From: Litorilituus sp. | Lineage (GTDB): Bacteria > Pseudomonadota > Gammaproteobacteria > Enterobacterales > Alteromonadaceae | Length of the DNA stretch: 64,000 bases | NCBI GenBank assembly: GCA_030754235.1 | Contig: JASMAS010000051.1 | Location: 1-64,000 of the forward strand | Reading direction: 5' to 3' | Part shown: positions 28,965 to 37,783 of the stretch, piece after piece | How the letters are laid out: every line of letters starts with the position of its first letter | Numbering within the stretch: the first letter of the stretch is position 1 | The notes under the pieces: generated by a model | The model's input: the letters and a program-made list of their open reading frames with translations, nothing else | What the model was told of the DNA's origin: nothing | Databases searched by the model: none | Program-made: the position numbers and the translations under genes

Positions 28965-29969
28965 ATGAGTAAACCTATTGTATTAAGTGGCTGTCAGCCA
29001 TCAGGTGAATTAACCATTGGTAATTATTTAGGTGCATTAAAACAATGGGTTAATATGCAACAAAGCCATGAATGTTACTACATGCTGGTTGACCAACATG
29101 CTATCACCGTGCGACCTACAGCAGCGGACTTACGCAAAGCAACACTAGATGGCTTAGCCCTTTATCTTGCGTGTGGCGTTGATCCTGAGCAAAGTACTAT
29201 CTTTATTCAGTCACATGTACCTGAGCATGCTCAGTTAAGTTGGGTGCTTAACTGTTACACTCAAATGGGTGAGTTAAACCGTATGACCCAATACAAAGAT
29301 AAGTCTCAAAAATCCGAAGCCAATATGAACTCAGGTTTATTTACTTATCCAGTATTAATGGCGGCAGATATTTTATTGTATCGTGCAGATAGAGTTCCTG
29401 TGGGTGATGATCAAAAACAACATTTAGAATTAGCGCGTGATATAGCGACCCGTTTTAATAACCTTTATGGTGAAATTTTTACAGTACCAGATCCCTTTAT
29501 TCCTCAACATGGTGCAAGAGTAATGAGTTTGCTTGAACCAACGAAAAAAATGTCTAAATCAGATACTAACCCTGGCAATTTTATTGGTTTATTAGAAGAA
29601 CCGAAAAAAATTGCCAAGAAAATTAAACGTGCTGTGACTGATTCTGATGAGCAGGCACGTATTTACTATGATTTAGAAGAAAAACCAGGTGTATCAAACT
29701 TGTTATCTTTATTATCTTGTGCCACAGGAAAATCAGTTGATAGTTTAGTACCTGAGTATGAAGATAAAATGTACGGTCATTTAAAAGGTGATGTTGCTGA
29801 CGCCGTTGTGACTATGTTAGCGCCTATTCAAACTAAATATCATCAATACCGTGAAGATCAGGCATTTCTTGAACAGGTGATGAGTAAGGGTGCAGAAAAA
29901 GCTTCTATTCGAGCGAATAAAATATTAACTTCTGTGTATGATGCTGTTGGCTTTATTCCTCGTCGATAA
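28965..29969 (+). CDS. trpS: Tryptophanyl-tRNA synthetase (TrpS)
   Basis: Charges tRNA-Trp. Class I signatures are seen: [18 protein letters not shown] near the N-terminus (TIGN, the HIGH-type motif) and KKMSKSD (KMSKS). The 334-aa length is normal. AAAGGAAAG precedes the ATG. A strong terminator follows the gene. Confidence 0.97.
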   Translation: MSKPIVLSGCQPSGELTIGNYLGALKQWVNMQQSHECYYMLVDQHAITVRPTAADLRKATLDGLALYLACGVDPEQSTIFIQSHVPEHAQLSWVLNCYTQMGELNRMTQYKDKSQKSEANMNSGLFTYPVLMAADILLYRADRVPVGDDQKQHLELARDIATRFNNLYGEIFTVPDPFIPQHGARVMSLLEPTKKMSKSDTNPGNFIGLLEEPKKIAKKIKRAVTDSDEQARIYYDLEEKPGVSNLLSLLSCATGKSVDSLVPEYEDKMYGHLKGDVADAVVTMLAPIQTKYHQYREDQAFLEQVMSKGAEKASIRANKILTSVYDAVGFIPRR

Positions 29970-30010
29970 TACATAGGTTTTATGAGGGAGTTCTTCGATG
30001 GTTTCGCGCT

Positions 30011-30052
30011 CAGGGTGAAGTTTATTTAAATAAACTTCACCCTGATTTTTTT
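30011..30052 (+). terminator. Strong rho-independent terminator after trpS
   Basis: Bases 30011-30027 and 30028-30044 form a perfect 34-bp palindrome (arm CAGGGTGAAGTTTATTT), directly followed by ATTTTTTT. It ends the rpe-trpS transcript and lies tail-to-tail with the minus-strand FHA gene. Confidence 0.92.
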
Positions 30053-30075
30053 GAAAGGGGTTAACTAAATTAAAA

Positions 30076-31110
30076 TTATTTTTTTTGTGCTTCTTTACTC
30101 GTTTTATCAAACAGCTTACTGCTATCTTCAATAAAGCTATCAACACTACTACTTGGGGCCACTAAAAAATTTGGCATCATAATAGTGGCATCGTATTGAG
30201 GACGTGGATTAAACTCAGGTTTATTGCTGTAACGGACTAAGTAACTGCCGCCAAATAATAAGCCTGTAATGCTTGCGGCAATAATGATACGACGTCGAGC
30301 ACTCATATGAAAACCTATATAGCTATTTAACCAGAATAAACTGAAGGCTAACGCAATAGAAATTAACATAATTATCATAGGTAGAATGGCATTACTTGCA
30401 CTGTTAAAGGTGACAATTGTTTCTAAAATATCGCTAAACCACATTAAATTAAAGAACGCAAAACTCACTCCAAGTTGGGTCATCACCCTTGCATCATGCT
30501 TACTTAAATGAGAAACCAGTGAAACTCCAGCTGGCCATATAGTGAACCCTAATGTCATACCAATAGCCGGTACTAGTAATTGACTAAAGTTGACTTCTGT
30601 TGGTTTGTTGAAATAAAAGACGCCTCCGGCGACTATAGTAAATAACAGTATGCTTAAAAATAATGCTATTGGATGGCGCATTAAATCAATGAAGCTTTCA
30701 AAAGGGCTAAAAGCAAGTGTTGGTGAAACTTGGTGATTGTTAAAAACCATACGCAGTTGGCTTTTACCCAAGGTGATAATGTCGCCATCTTGAATGATAT
30801 ATTGATTGGCAGCATGTTTTTTGTGTTTGACGTTTTCAATAAAAGTGCCATTGACCGTTTGATGATCTATGATTTTCCATTTACCGTCAATAAACTCTAT
30901 ACTGAGGTGACTAGGGCAAATATGAGGGTCGGCTAAAATAACATCATTATGATAGTCACGGCCAATATGGATATTCTCTTTAGTGAGTCGGTGACGGTGT
31001 AGCAACTTATAATTCTTACTCACCTCTTCAATAATTAACTCCGGTATCGTTTCTTTGGTAGCGATGTTTTGCATGGTCATACTTTGAGGAGAAATAGCTT
31101 TTATTTCCAT
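30076..31110 (-). CDS. FHA-domain membrane protein
   Basis: A 344-aa protein with a cytoplasmic forkhead-associated domain at about residues 40-115 (IHIGRDYHNDVILADPHICPSHLSIEF, ... VNGTFIEN), a fold that binds phosphothreonine. It is followed by five or six TM helices. FHA residues G-R near the start and S-x-x-H (PSHLS) are kept. The start overlaps the end of the upstream protease gene by 10 bases, so the pair is translationally coupled. The role is unknown; the pairing suggests a membrane signalling partner of the protease. Confidence 0.8.
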   Translation of the reverse strand: MEIKAISPQSMTMQNIATKETIPELIIEEVSKNYKLLHRHRLTKENIHIGRDYHNDVILADPHICPSHLSIEFIDGKWKIIDHQTVNGTFIENVKHKKHAANQYIIQDGDIITLGKSQLRMVFNNHQVSPTLAFSPFESFIDLMRHPIALFLSILLFTIVAGGVFYFNKPTEVNFSQLLVPAIGMTLGFTIWPAGVSLVSHLSKHDARVMTQLGVSFAFFNLMWFSDILETIVTFNSASNAILPMIIMLISIALAFSLFWLNSYIGFHMSARRRIIIAASITGLLFGGSYLVRYSNKPEFNPRPQYDATIMMPNFLVAPSSSVDSFIEDSSKLFDKTSKEAQKK

Positions 31111-32357
31111 GACACAGCCTCCATAAATTTACGGGTAAATGCTAGTGAGTTTTCCTGATTGATGCCAGCGACAGTAAAATGGCTAACCAATGCTTCTTTG
31201 TTTTTATCAATGGAGGCACTTAAATAGAGAATATCAAATAAGTTAGGGAATTTTTTATATGCACGTGTGCAAAAGATGCTCTTATTGTTAATGGCATTAT
31301 TTTCGGGTTTCACTAAATCATGGTGACACTGATACTCAGTGACATTATCTTTACCTGCTCTGTTGCTAGCGCCAGCATGAGCTATTTGCTGCTGGTAAAG
31401 TTGGTAAAATTTATTTGCGCCAATATTTTTTGCGTTCATAGTACGAAACTCTATTTCCATTGAGCCAGTAAAAAAACGTGATGAAATGTAAGTATTTTCA
31501 TCTAACGAGCAATTAGCGATGGCTGTTAATATTAATGCGTCAGCTTTATCGGCATTAGAGTCTCCCCAGCAACGGATAAAAGGCACATCGATAATAGGGA
31601 TAATTGCTTGTTTTCCTAATTGCTTTGCTTGCCATGGGCTATTAAGAATTTCAGACATTAATTTTTCTTGGTTAGCCAAGAGTTGCTCAGACATTTGTTC
31701 TTCAATTGAACCCTGTGCTGTTGTTAAAAAAGCTTTATATAAAGTAACTAGCTTATCGTGTGGTACTAAAAAGCCAATGGCATTGCCTGAAGTAGCAACA
31801 TTAACGCCAACTACCTCAGCTTGTTTATTGACTACTGGGCCACCACTCATGCCTGAATTGATTGAGCCGGTAAAATGAATTCGATCATTGAAAGATTCTT
31901 TTTTTAAACCGTTATATGTGCCAGGTACAACAATCATGCCTAAGTCATGGGGGTTACCTAACGAAAATAATTGCTCACCTTTTTGAGGTGTTGTTTTTGA
32001 TAGTTTAAAATATGGCATATCAGGCTGGCTAGTACGGCTAACTAGAGCAAGGTCGTTAATAACATCCACGCGTTGTAGTGATAAATCCCCTTTATTACCC
32101 TGACTATCTAAATATTCAATTCTATACTTTTTGGGGTGTAGGGCATAGCTTGAAATGACATGGTAATTGGTGGCAATAATACCATCAGCGCTGATTTGAA
32201 AACCTGAGCCAATGGAAGATTTTTCACCACTGGCTTTATCAATTAATTTAATTTGATAAAGCGAGGGTTTTAATTGATTAAACAGCTGCTCTGCTTGTTC
32301 AGTAGCGTAAATACTACTGCTTAGTAATAAAAATACTAAGGTTAAAAAAGCTTTCAT
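31101..32357 (-). CDS. Secreted trypsin-like serine protease (S1C/Trypsin_2)
   Basis: Predicted periplasmic protease, 418 aa. The signal peptide ends near residue 18 (SSSIYA). The catalytic triad reads His66 (TNYHVIS), Asp102 (NDLAL) and Ser171 (GMSGGPV), as in DegP-type enzymes, but no PDZ domain is visible. The ~200-residue C-terminal extension has several cysteines and no recognised fold. It is coupled to the FHA membrane protein gene. The substrate is unknown. Confidence 0.82.
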   Translation of the reverse strand: MKAFLTLVFLLLSSSIYATEQAEQLFNQLKPSLYQIKLIDKASGEKSSIGSGFQISADGIIATNYHVISSYALHPKKYRIEYLDSQGNKGDLSLQRVDVINDLALVSRTSQPDMPYFKLSKTTPQKGEQLFSLGNPHDLGMIVVPGTYNGLKKESFNDRIHFTGSINSGMSGGPVVNKQAEVVGVNVATSGNAIGFLVPHDKLVTLYKAFLTTAQGSIEEQMSEQLLANQEKLMSEILNSPWQAKQLGKQAIIPIIDVPFIRCWGDSNADKADALILTAIANCSLDENTYISSRFFTGSMEIEFRTMNAKNIGANKFYQLYQQQIAHAGASNRAGKDNVTEYQCHHDLVKPENNAINNKSIFCTRAYKKFPNLFDILYLSASIDKNKEALVSHFTVAGINQENSLAFTRKFMEAVSWK

Positions 32358-32482
32358 TGAGTATCCTAAAAAATTGTTCTAATAAAACCTCTCTAAAGAG
32401 AGGTTATCTATTGTGCCATTGTTACAGTATTAGTCACTTAATATTTTTATATTCTTATTTCTCATATATTACGCTGCAAATT

Positions 32483-33107
32483 ATGAGCAAAAAGGCGAAC
32501 GTTATGAAGGCAATTAAATCAGTGCTGTTGAGCTTTATTAGTGTATTAACTCAGGCTGGCGAATCACAGGAACGTTGCCAACAGTTTAATCGCTTTAGAT
32601 TTAGGACTGATTAAAAACGCTTCACAACCACTAACATACAATAAAGAAGTATATCCCACACAAGTTTGGTGGCCTCATGTATGGCAACTACCTCGTTACA
32701 CGTTAACCACAGTATTTACATATTATATGGTGGCTATTTTTCGACAATTAGCGAATGATATTGGTGAAAAAAATATGCGTGCTTATTTACATAAAATGCA
32801 CTGTGGCAATAAAGACATTTCTACGGGCTTAGATAATTTTTGGTTAAATGGCAGCATAAAAATTTCAGCACAGGAGCAAGTTCAGTTATTACGTAAAACT
32901 TATCATAATCAGTTTGCCTTTGATGCAAGGGCAATAACTGAGTTAAAAAAAGTGATGCTACTAGAAGTTAAACCTCATTATCGCTTATATGGTAAAACCG
33001 GCACACCAGTATTGCCGATGGAGATTGAGTATTTTGAAAATCACAGGCAAAAACCTAGCAAGATGATTGCAGTTAAACCTAAGATACCTTATCTATCAAT
33101 AAACTAA
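32483..33107 (+). pseudogene. Decayed class D (OXA-like) beta-lactamase
   Basis: The 3' part, read in the frame ending at 33107, is OXA-like: SLIALDLGLIKNASQPLTYN from about 32582, then WWPHVWQLPRY, YLHKMHCGNKDISTGLDNFW, KISAQEQVQLLRKTY and the KTG motif in YRLYGKTG. The 5' part (ATG 32483 or 32504) encodes a signal-like peptide, MKAIKSVLLSFISVL, then runs in another frame to a stop at 32614. The segment that should hold the nucleophile motif S-x-x-K is missing, so there has been a deletion and a frameshift. After KTG the expected C-terminal strands are also gone. It cannot encode an active enzyme. Confidence 0.75.
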
Positions 33108-33220
33108 GAGTTATGTCGTGCCTAAAGTCTGTTAATTGCATAGCGAATAAGACATTATTTATTAGATTTGCACGTTAAATATCGGCTGTTCCTCTTACAA
33201 GTGGTCAATATAGTGATCTT

Positions 33221-33750
33221 ATGATGAGGATGATTCGTACTCAAATTAAGTCATTAACAAACAATAATAGAGCTATTATGAATACAAATTCTCCAACAAA
33301 AAAATTAAGCCATGCCGACTATTATCGGGGTAGTGAAATCATATCGGTATCTGATTGATAGGTATGATAAATCAAAACAATATTGTAACAGCAGCGCTAG
33401 AGTTTCCGTCTGCATATGACGAGATGTTTGGAACAACCACGAATCAACGCTATCTAGAATTAGTTCAGTTATTATATTTTGGACAAAATGTGATGAAAAA
33501 TTTATTAAAAGGAAAACGTGACTTTCTACGCGCCTATAATCTGATAACCGCACAAGGGATGAAAGACGGCGGAACTTATGAATTAGAGGGTATAAAAGCA
33601 TGGCATGACTTTGAAGGATATATCTGTTGGATGAAATATAATGATTTGACTGTCACCATGCTTTTTCATAACCAGTATCAGTTTGATTATAAACATCAGG
33701 ATACGGTTAAAAACTTTATCGACACAGTTGATAAACTACTAATGAAATAA
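33221..33750 (+). pseudogene. Frameshifted gene of unknown function
   Basis: An open frame starting at ATG 33221 (or 33278) reaches a stop just after ...SEIISVSD near 33354. The next frame continues at once with LIGMINQNNIVTAALEFPSA and is open to 33750. Adding one T in the GATTGAT stretch would join the two into one protein of about 155-175 aa. I recognise no domain. The break is either a real one-base deletion or a sequencing error. The intact downstream part has a coding look, with DYKHQDTVKNFIDTVDKLL at its end. Confidence 0.55.
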
Positions 33751-33761
33751 CACCAACTATA

Positions 33762-34385
33762 ATGGATACCCCTTTGATTAAACATAATTTTACAGGCGTT
33801 GTTTTTGATCTTGATAACACACTGGTGTCTTCTTCGTTAAATTTTAGCGAAATTAGGGATGTTGTTGGCTGCCCTAACAATAAAGACATACTCAGCTACA
33901 TTGACTCTCTCCCTTTGGAGCAAAAGGTTATTGTAAAAAAAGTGATTAATGAATATGAAATGGCAGATGCTCAAGATGCAAAATTTCTTCCTGGTGCAAA
34001 GGAAGTTTTAAGCCTACTTAGACATTTGCAAATACCATATGCCGTAGTAACACGTAATAATCAAAGGGCTGCAGCTATAAAAATTAACAACAACGAACTA
34101 GAGGTTCCATTACTGTTAACACGAGAACATTTTAAGGCTAAACCAGCCCCAGATGCGGTGTTATTTTTATCTCGTTACTGGAAGACACCACCAACAAAAT
34201 TGTTATGTGTCGGTGACTACTTATACGATATACAAATGGCGAATAATGCCAATGCACTCTCTTGTTTGGTTAGTTATGGACAAGCGCTAAGGTATGCTAA
34301 TTTAGCAAGTTTTGTTGTTAATGATCTTAATGCATTGAGTAATATGATTGCCCAATTACACGGTAAGAAAAAATATGATACATAG
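33762..34385 (+). CDS. HAD-superfamily hydrolase
   Basis: Probable cytoplasmic phosphatase of the haloacid dehalogenase family, 207 aa. Motif I is FDLDNTL with nucleophile Asp16 and acid Asp18; motif II is VVTRNN; motif III Lys is in KAKPAPDAVLF; motif IV is VGDYLYDI. The cap is the small helical type, as in phosphoglycolate phosphatase-like enzymes. It could serve as a phosphoglycolate phosphatase, since gph is missing from its usual place between rpe and trpS, but that is speculation. Its end overlaps the next gene by 11 bases. Confidence 0.88.
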   Translation: MDTPLIKHNFTGVVFDLDNTLVSSSLNFSEIRDVVGCPNNKDILSYIDSLPLEQKVIVKKVINEYEMADAQDAKFLPGAKEVLSLLRHLQIPYAVVTRNNQRAAAIKINNNELEVPLLLTREHFKAKPAPDAVLFLSRYWKTPPTKLLCVGDYLYDIQMANNANALSCLVSYGQALRYANLASFVVNDLNALSNMIAQLHGKKKYDT

Positions 34386-35046
34386 ACAAGTGAAAAGAAC
34401 AGTGCTGGTGTTGTTGCTTGTGATGACATTTACTTTTTATAGCTACGCGGAGCCTGCATTCAATAGCGAAGGCAACTCTCAAGTTTTACTGTTATCATCA
34501 AATAAGACAAAAAACATGATCATTGACTTTACAAAACCACACGAGATAACCCATTGGCGTATAGTTAATGATGATGTTATGGGGGGTAACTCCAGGGGGT
34601 TTTTGAGTTCTTCGGGTAATTATGGTGTTTTTAGCGGTAATATTTCCTTAGAAAATAATGGGGGGTTTAGCTCTACGCTTCGTTCAATAAAACCGCTAGA
34701 ACAGGGGCTAAACTATCTTGTGATTGATATTGAAGGAGATGGACTAAGTTATCAGCTAAGAGCAATAGTATTTCTCAATGGTTATCGATTAGCTTACAAA
34801 CATGATTTTGACACCAAAAAAGGTAAACGAGAAAAATTACGGTTATCACTAGCCAATTTTAAGGCATCATTTAGAGGTCGTATCATTAAAAATGCTCCTC
34901 TATTAGTCTCAGAAAATATCGCTGAAATAGGCTTGTTAATTACCAACAAAACCGAAGGGGCATACTCATTGAATATTCATAGTATCGAGGCCCAAAAAGA
35001 TGACACTAACAAAGCCAAAGATATAGTAAACACTAAAAATGAATAA
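34375..35046 (+). CDS. CIA30-family secreted protein
   Basis: A 223-aa protein with an N-terminal signal sequence (TVLVLLLVMTFTFYSYA) and a CIA30-like galactose-binding-type domain (WRIVNDDVMGGNSRGFL, NGGFSSTLRSI, DIEGDGLSYQLRAI). Bacterial CIA30 proteins are uncharacterised despite the name from a complex I assembly factor. I chose ATG 34375; an in-frame TTG at 34348 would bury the signal peptide. It overlaps the HAD gene by 11 bases and is overlapped at its stop by a tiny ORF. Confidence 0.8.
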   Translation: MIHRQVKRTVLVLLLVMTFTFYSYAEPAFNSEGNSQVLLLSSNKTKNMIIDFTKPHEITHWRIVNDDVMGGNSRGFLSSSGNYGVFSGNISLENNGGFSSTLRSIKPLEQGLNYLVIDIEGDGLSYQLRAIVFLNGYRLAYKHDFDTKKGKREKLRLSLANFKASFRGRIIKNAPLLVSENIAEIGLLITNKTEGAYSLNIHSIEAQKDDTNKAKDIVNTKNE

Positions 35047-35155
35047 AGTGACACGCAACGAAAAGCACTTTATTGTCACTAAAATTACTTTTGATGAAAA
35101 TCAAAAGGTCATTGATTGTATTGTTGAAGCGGTAACAAATAAAAAATCAATATGA
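35039..35155 (+). CDS. Possible 38-aa protein coupled to the CIA30 gene
   Basis: ATG 35039 overlaps the CIA30 stop codon (ATGAATAA) and opens a 38-residue frame (MNKVTRNEKHFIVTKITFD, ending in TNKKSI). Overlapping start and stop is typical of real translational coupling. No family is recognised, and it may be the shortened remnant of a larger protein. Treat as tentative. Confidence 0.35.
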   Translation: MNKVTRNEKHFIVTKITFDENQKVIDCIVEAVTNKKSI

Positions 35156-35256
35156 CGCCAATTGACGAGGCTTAACAGATAACCACTACTGGCCTTAGCT
35201 GACAATAATTGAGTTAGCAACTGCCTTTATATAGCTCTATATGAAAGACATTTCTA

Positions 35257-35988
35257 CTACCATTTTATTGAACTCCCTTGCCAATCAAGATAACTGGCTT
35301 GGCCATCAATTTCCATTTTTTCAATCATAGCAATTAATTTATTAGCAACAAACTCCGGAGTGAAAAGTTTTGTAGCAGGAACATTTTTTTGAAAAGGTTT
35401 TGATAGCGGACTGTCGGTGGTGCCCGGATGAAAGGAAATCAGTTTAATATTTTTAGCGCGCCTTGCTAACTCTACTGCGGTTGTTTTTAAAAGCATATTC
35501 AATGCCGCTTTTGAGGTTCTATAGCTATACCAACCACCTAAACTATTTTCATGAATGCTACCAACTCGTGCAGAAAAAACGACAATTTTACAGGGGTTTT
35601 TAGATGTTAAGATAGGCACCAAGTGTTTCAGCCACAGCATAGGGATAACTGTATTTACGTGTAGCACTTCATTAAATGCAACAGGGGAAAAATCTTCTAA
35701 ACGCTTTTCTGGTTGGAAGCGTGCATTATGTAATACGCCATGGCAGATAAAAACTCTTGAAATAATCACCTCACCCTGTTGGCTAATAGCTTTCATTGTA
35801 TGAGCTATTTCACTTTCTTGATAATTTTCTAGAAAGATTACCGTGGTATCTTTAAATGAATCTTGTTGGTAAAAGTCGCTGTTTCGCGTGACGACAACGA
35901 GTGCCTCATTCTGATCAACTATTTGTTTTGCTATCGCTTTTGCAATAGTGCTATTTGCGCCGATGATCAGTGTTTTTGTTTTTTTCAT
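35257..35988 (-). CDS. Short-chain dehydrogenase/reductase (SDR)
   Basis: NAD(P)-dependent oxidoreductase of unknown substrate, 243 aa. The dinucleotide loop is G10-A-N-S-T-I-A; the active-site Ser139 (VVFSARVGS) and Y156-x-x-x-K160 (YSYRTSK) are present. After the catalytic Lys comes a FHPGTTDSPLSKPF stretch, common in the CsgA/YciK-like SDRs. ATG 35988 is chosen; an in-frame start 33 bases earlier is less conserved. It overlaps the preceding gene by 38 bases and is last of a four-gene operon. Confidence 0.88.
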   Translation of the reverse strand: MKKTKTLIIGANSTIAKAIAKQIVDQNEALVVVTRNSDFYQQDSFKDTTVIFLENYQESEIAHTMKAISQQGEVIISRVFICHGVLHNARFQPEKRLEDFSPVAFNEVLHVNTVIPMLWLKHLVPILTSKNPCKIVVFSARVGSIHENSLGGWYSYRTSKAALNMLLKTTAVELARRAKNIKLISFHPGTTDSPLSKPFQKNVPATKLFTPEFVANKLIAMIEKMEIDGQASYLDWQGSSIKW

Positions 35989-36403
35989 TACAGGTTCCCA
36001 GCTCGCAATTGTTAAGGCCAATGCCTAAGTGTTGATAAATAAACTGTGATATTGGATGGCGGAATTTGGCCATTAACAAATAAATCATGTGCGCTAGCGG
36101 CTTAATAACCGGAAATTGTAAGGGAGCAACATACAGTCCTTTTCCTACAATTGTCCATGCTCTGTGAGTGACGTCTAAACCTAGTAATAATTTATTTTGG
36201 TAGTACCCATGCAAGATAGTCATTGCTTTATCAACATTAATTTCTGGGAAAAGCGCAGGAAAATCCAGTTGATGCAAGTTGACCAGCTTAATTTGATTTA
36301 AGGTATCGAACCGTTGTAACTTTTGCATTTCCAAACTGCATAATGGACACTTGCCATCGTAAAAGATAACTAATTTATTGTTTGAATATAACGTTTTTCC
36401 CAT
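35951..36403 (-). CDS. DCC-family thiol-disulfide oxidoreductase (DUF393)
   Basis: A 150-aa protein with the family motif FYDGKCPLC (Cys19 and Cys22, residues 14-22), a thioredoxin-like redox pair of unknown partner. AGGAGG stands six bases before ATG 36403, a strong ribosome-binding site that decides the start over an upstream GTG. A DUF393 protein next to an SDR and DUF3429 is a combination I know from photolyase-linked clusters in gammaproteobacteria, although no photolyase is present here. Confidence 0.85.
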   Translation of the reverse strand: MGKTLYSNNKLVIFYDGKCPLCSLEMQKLQRFDTLNQIKLVNLHQLDFPALFPEINVDKAMTILHGYYQNKLLLGLDVTHRAWTIVGKGLYVAPLQFPVIKPLAHMIYLLMAKFRHPISQFIYQHLGIGLNNCELGTCNEKNKNTDHRRK

Positions 36404-36427
36404 TCTCACCCTCCTATGAACTGAAGT

Positions 36428-36883
36428 TTAAAACCAGGAATTTAAAGCCACAAAATGTAAAAAAACCACCGATATAGTTAAAATGGCTCTCATTTTACAA
36501 TAAGCAACAGTAAAGGAATCTTGAAATTCTTTGAACAAGATATATTCTGCCAATAAAATCAACATGTAACCTAATGGCAGCATAAATAGTTGAAAAAAAC
36601 AGGGTAAAAATAAACAAAAAAATGCATATAAACAAAAACTATTACTCATCACTTGTTTTGCTGATGAAGCACAAGCATATTTTTTGGGTTGATCATCGGC
36701 CTTAATATGAACCTGATCTTTTGGCCACAATGTGCCTGAAAGAAAACTTAAAATTATGGCACTATAAAAAAGAAAGGCTTGCTGTGGATCAATCGGTAAT
36801 GATTGTATTGGAAATTTTACTAACCACAAGCAAGCCAAAAAGGGAGTCAATCCAAAATATCCTAGCCATTGCCAAATTTTCAT
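36428..36883 (-). CDS. DUF3429 membrane protein
   Basis: A 151-aa inner-membrane protein with four or five helices. The opening (WLGYFGLTPFLACLWLV) and LFYSAIILSFLSGTLWP are characteristic of DUF3429, a family without a known function. It overlaps the stop of the flavin reductase gene by four bases and is followed by the DUF393 gene 24 bases later. Confidence 0.82.
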   Translation of the reverse strand: MKIWQWLGYFGLTPFLACLWLVKFPIQSLPIDPQQAFLFYSAIILSFLSGTLWPKDQVHIKADDQPKKYACASSAKQVMSNSFCLYAFFCLFLPCFFQLFMLPLGYMLILLAEYILFKEFQDSFTVAYCKMRAILTISVVFLHFVALNSWF

Positions 36884-37572
36884 TTCACATCTCTATCACT
36901 ACAGTTAACTATTTGTTTAATCAATGCGGAGCCGTTTACATTAATTTTCTCAGCCGAAACATCCGGTTTAGCATAGCTTAAGCGAGATAAACGTGTTGTT
37001 AGATGGTAGCTATCGAGCCCAGAGATACTCACCGTTTTTAATGCTTCAATATCAATGTAACCATCTCGTTGTAGGACATTTTTTTTACACAGTATGTCAG
37101 TGATTTCACCTATAACAAACATGGTATTGTTGAGTTGAATGGGCACAATGTCTTTCAATGTTACCGCATATTTTAAAGGACTTTCAGCAACAAAGGGGGC
37201 GGCAATGTCAGCGATAAATTGCCGAGACAAGCCTGTTTGTTCGAATTCACAGGCATTTTTTTCATAACGCGCTGAGGTTTGATGAGCAGCTTGCCAAAAA
37301 CTCTCATCTACTTGGTTGATTGTAAATTGCTTGGTTACTTGAATGTTTTCTAGGGTATGTCTTTCAACCATACTAGGCCGGATAATAAGTCCTACAAGCG
37401 CAGGAGAAGCTCCAAGATGAACGACAGAACTAAATATTGCAACATTAGTTTTACCTTGTTCGTCAATAGTCCCTATCAAGTTGGCACTTTTAAACCCAGA
37501 TAAACTATTTATTAGCTTTATTCTATAGCGCGAATGCATGCTAGTAAGTTTGTCGCGTGTAATGTAGGTCAA
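36880..37572 (-). CDS. Flavin reductase-like FMN-binding protein
   Basis: A 230-aa protein of the flavin reductase/DIM6 family, which binds FMN. Visible stretches are LINSLSGFKSANLIGTIDEQG, VAIFSSVVHLGASPALVGLIIRP, RHTLENIQ and FVIGEITDI. The TTG at 37572 is favoured because family members usually carry about ten residues before the RYR-x-x-LINS segment; an ATG at 37539 would remove them. It is the first gene of the minus-strand operon that continues through DUF3429, DUF393 and SDR. Confidence 0.83.
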   Translation of the reverse strand: MTYITRDKLTSMHSRYRIKLINSLSGFKSANLIGTIDEQGKTNVAIFSSVVHLGASPALVGLIIRPSMVERHTLENIQVTKQFTINQVDESFWQAAHQTSARYEKNACEFEQTGLSRQFIADIAAPFVAESPLKYAVTLKDIVPIQLNNTMFVIGEITDILCKKNVLQRDGYIDIEALKTVSISGLDSYHLTTRLSRLSYAKPDVSAEKINVNGSALIKQIVNCSDRDVK

Positions 37573-37783
37573 TTTATTGCTCTAAACGGTCAATTTATTA
37601 AAGTGTTATACGTTACTTTTAGTACTATGGATCAATATCACATCGCCAATCTTATCTAGCAATGTGCTAGTGTTATTGTATGTATGTATGTGTGAATCTT
37701 GACACTAGCTAGGTAGAAAGTATGATTTACTTCTAGCATTACGGGTAAAGAAGAGTTTGATTTAAATATAGGTATTATCCTTT

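Noticed and set aside
32357-32614. 85-aa plus-strand ORF as an independent gene
   Set aside because: Only its second half (signal-like peptide) makes sense, as the 5' remnant of the broken beta-lactamase.
33305-33601. 98-aa minus-strand ORF opposite the frameshifted gene
   Set aside because: The plus strand gives the more protein-like translation on both sides of the frameshift; the minus ORF has no features.
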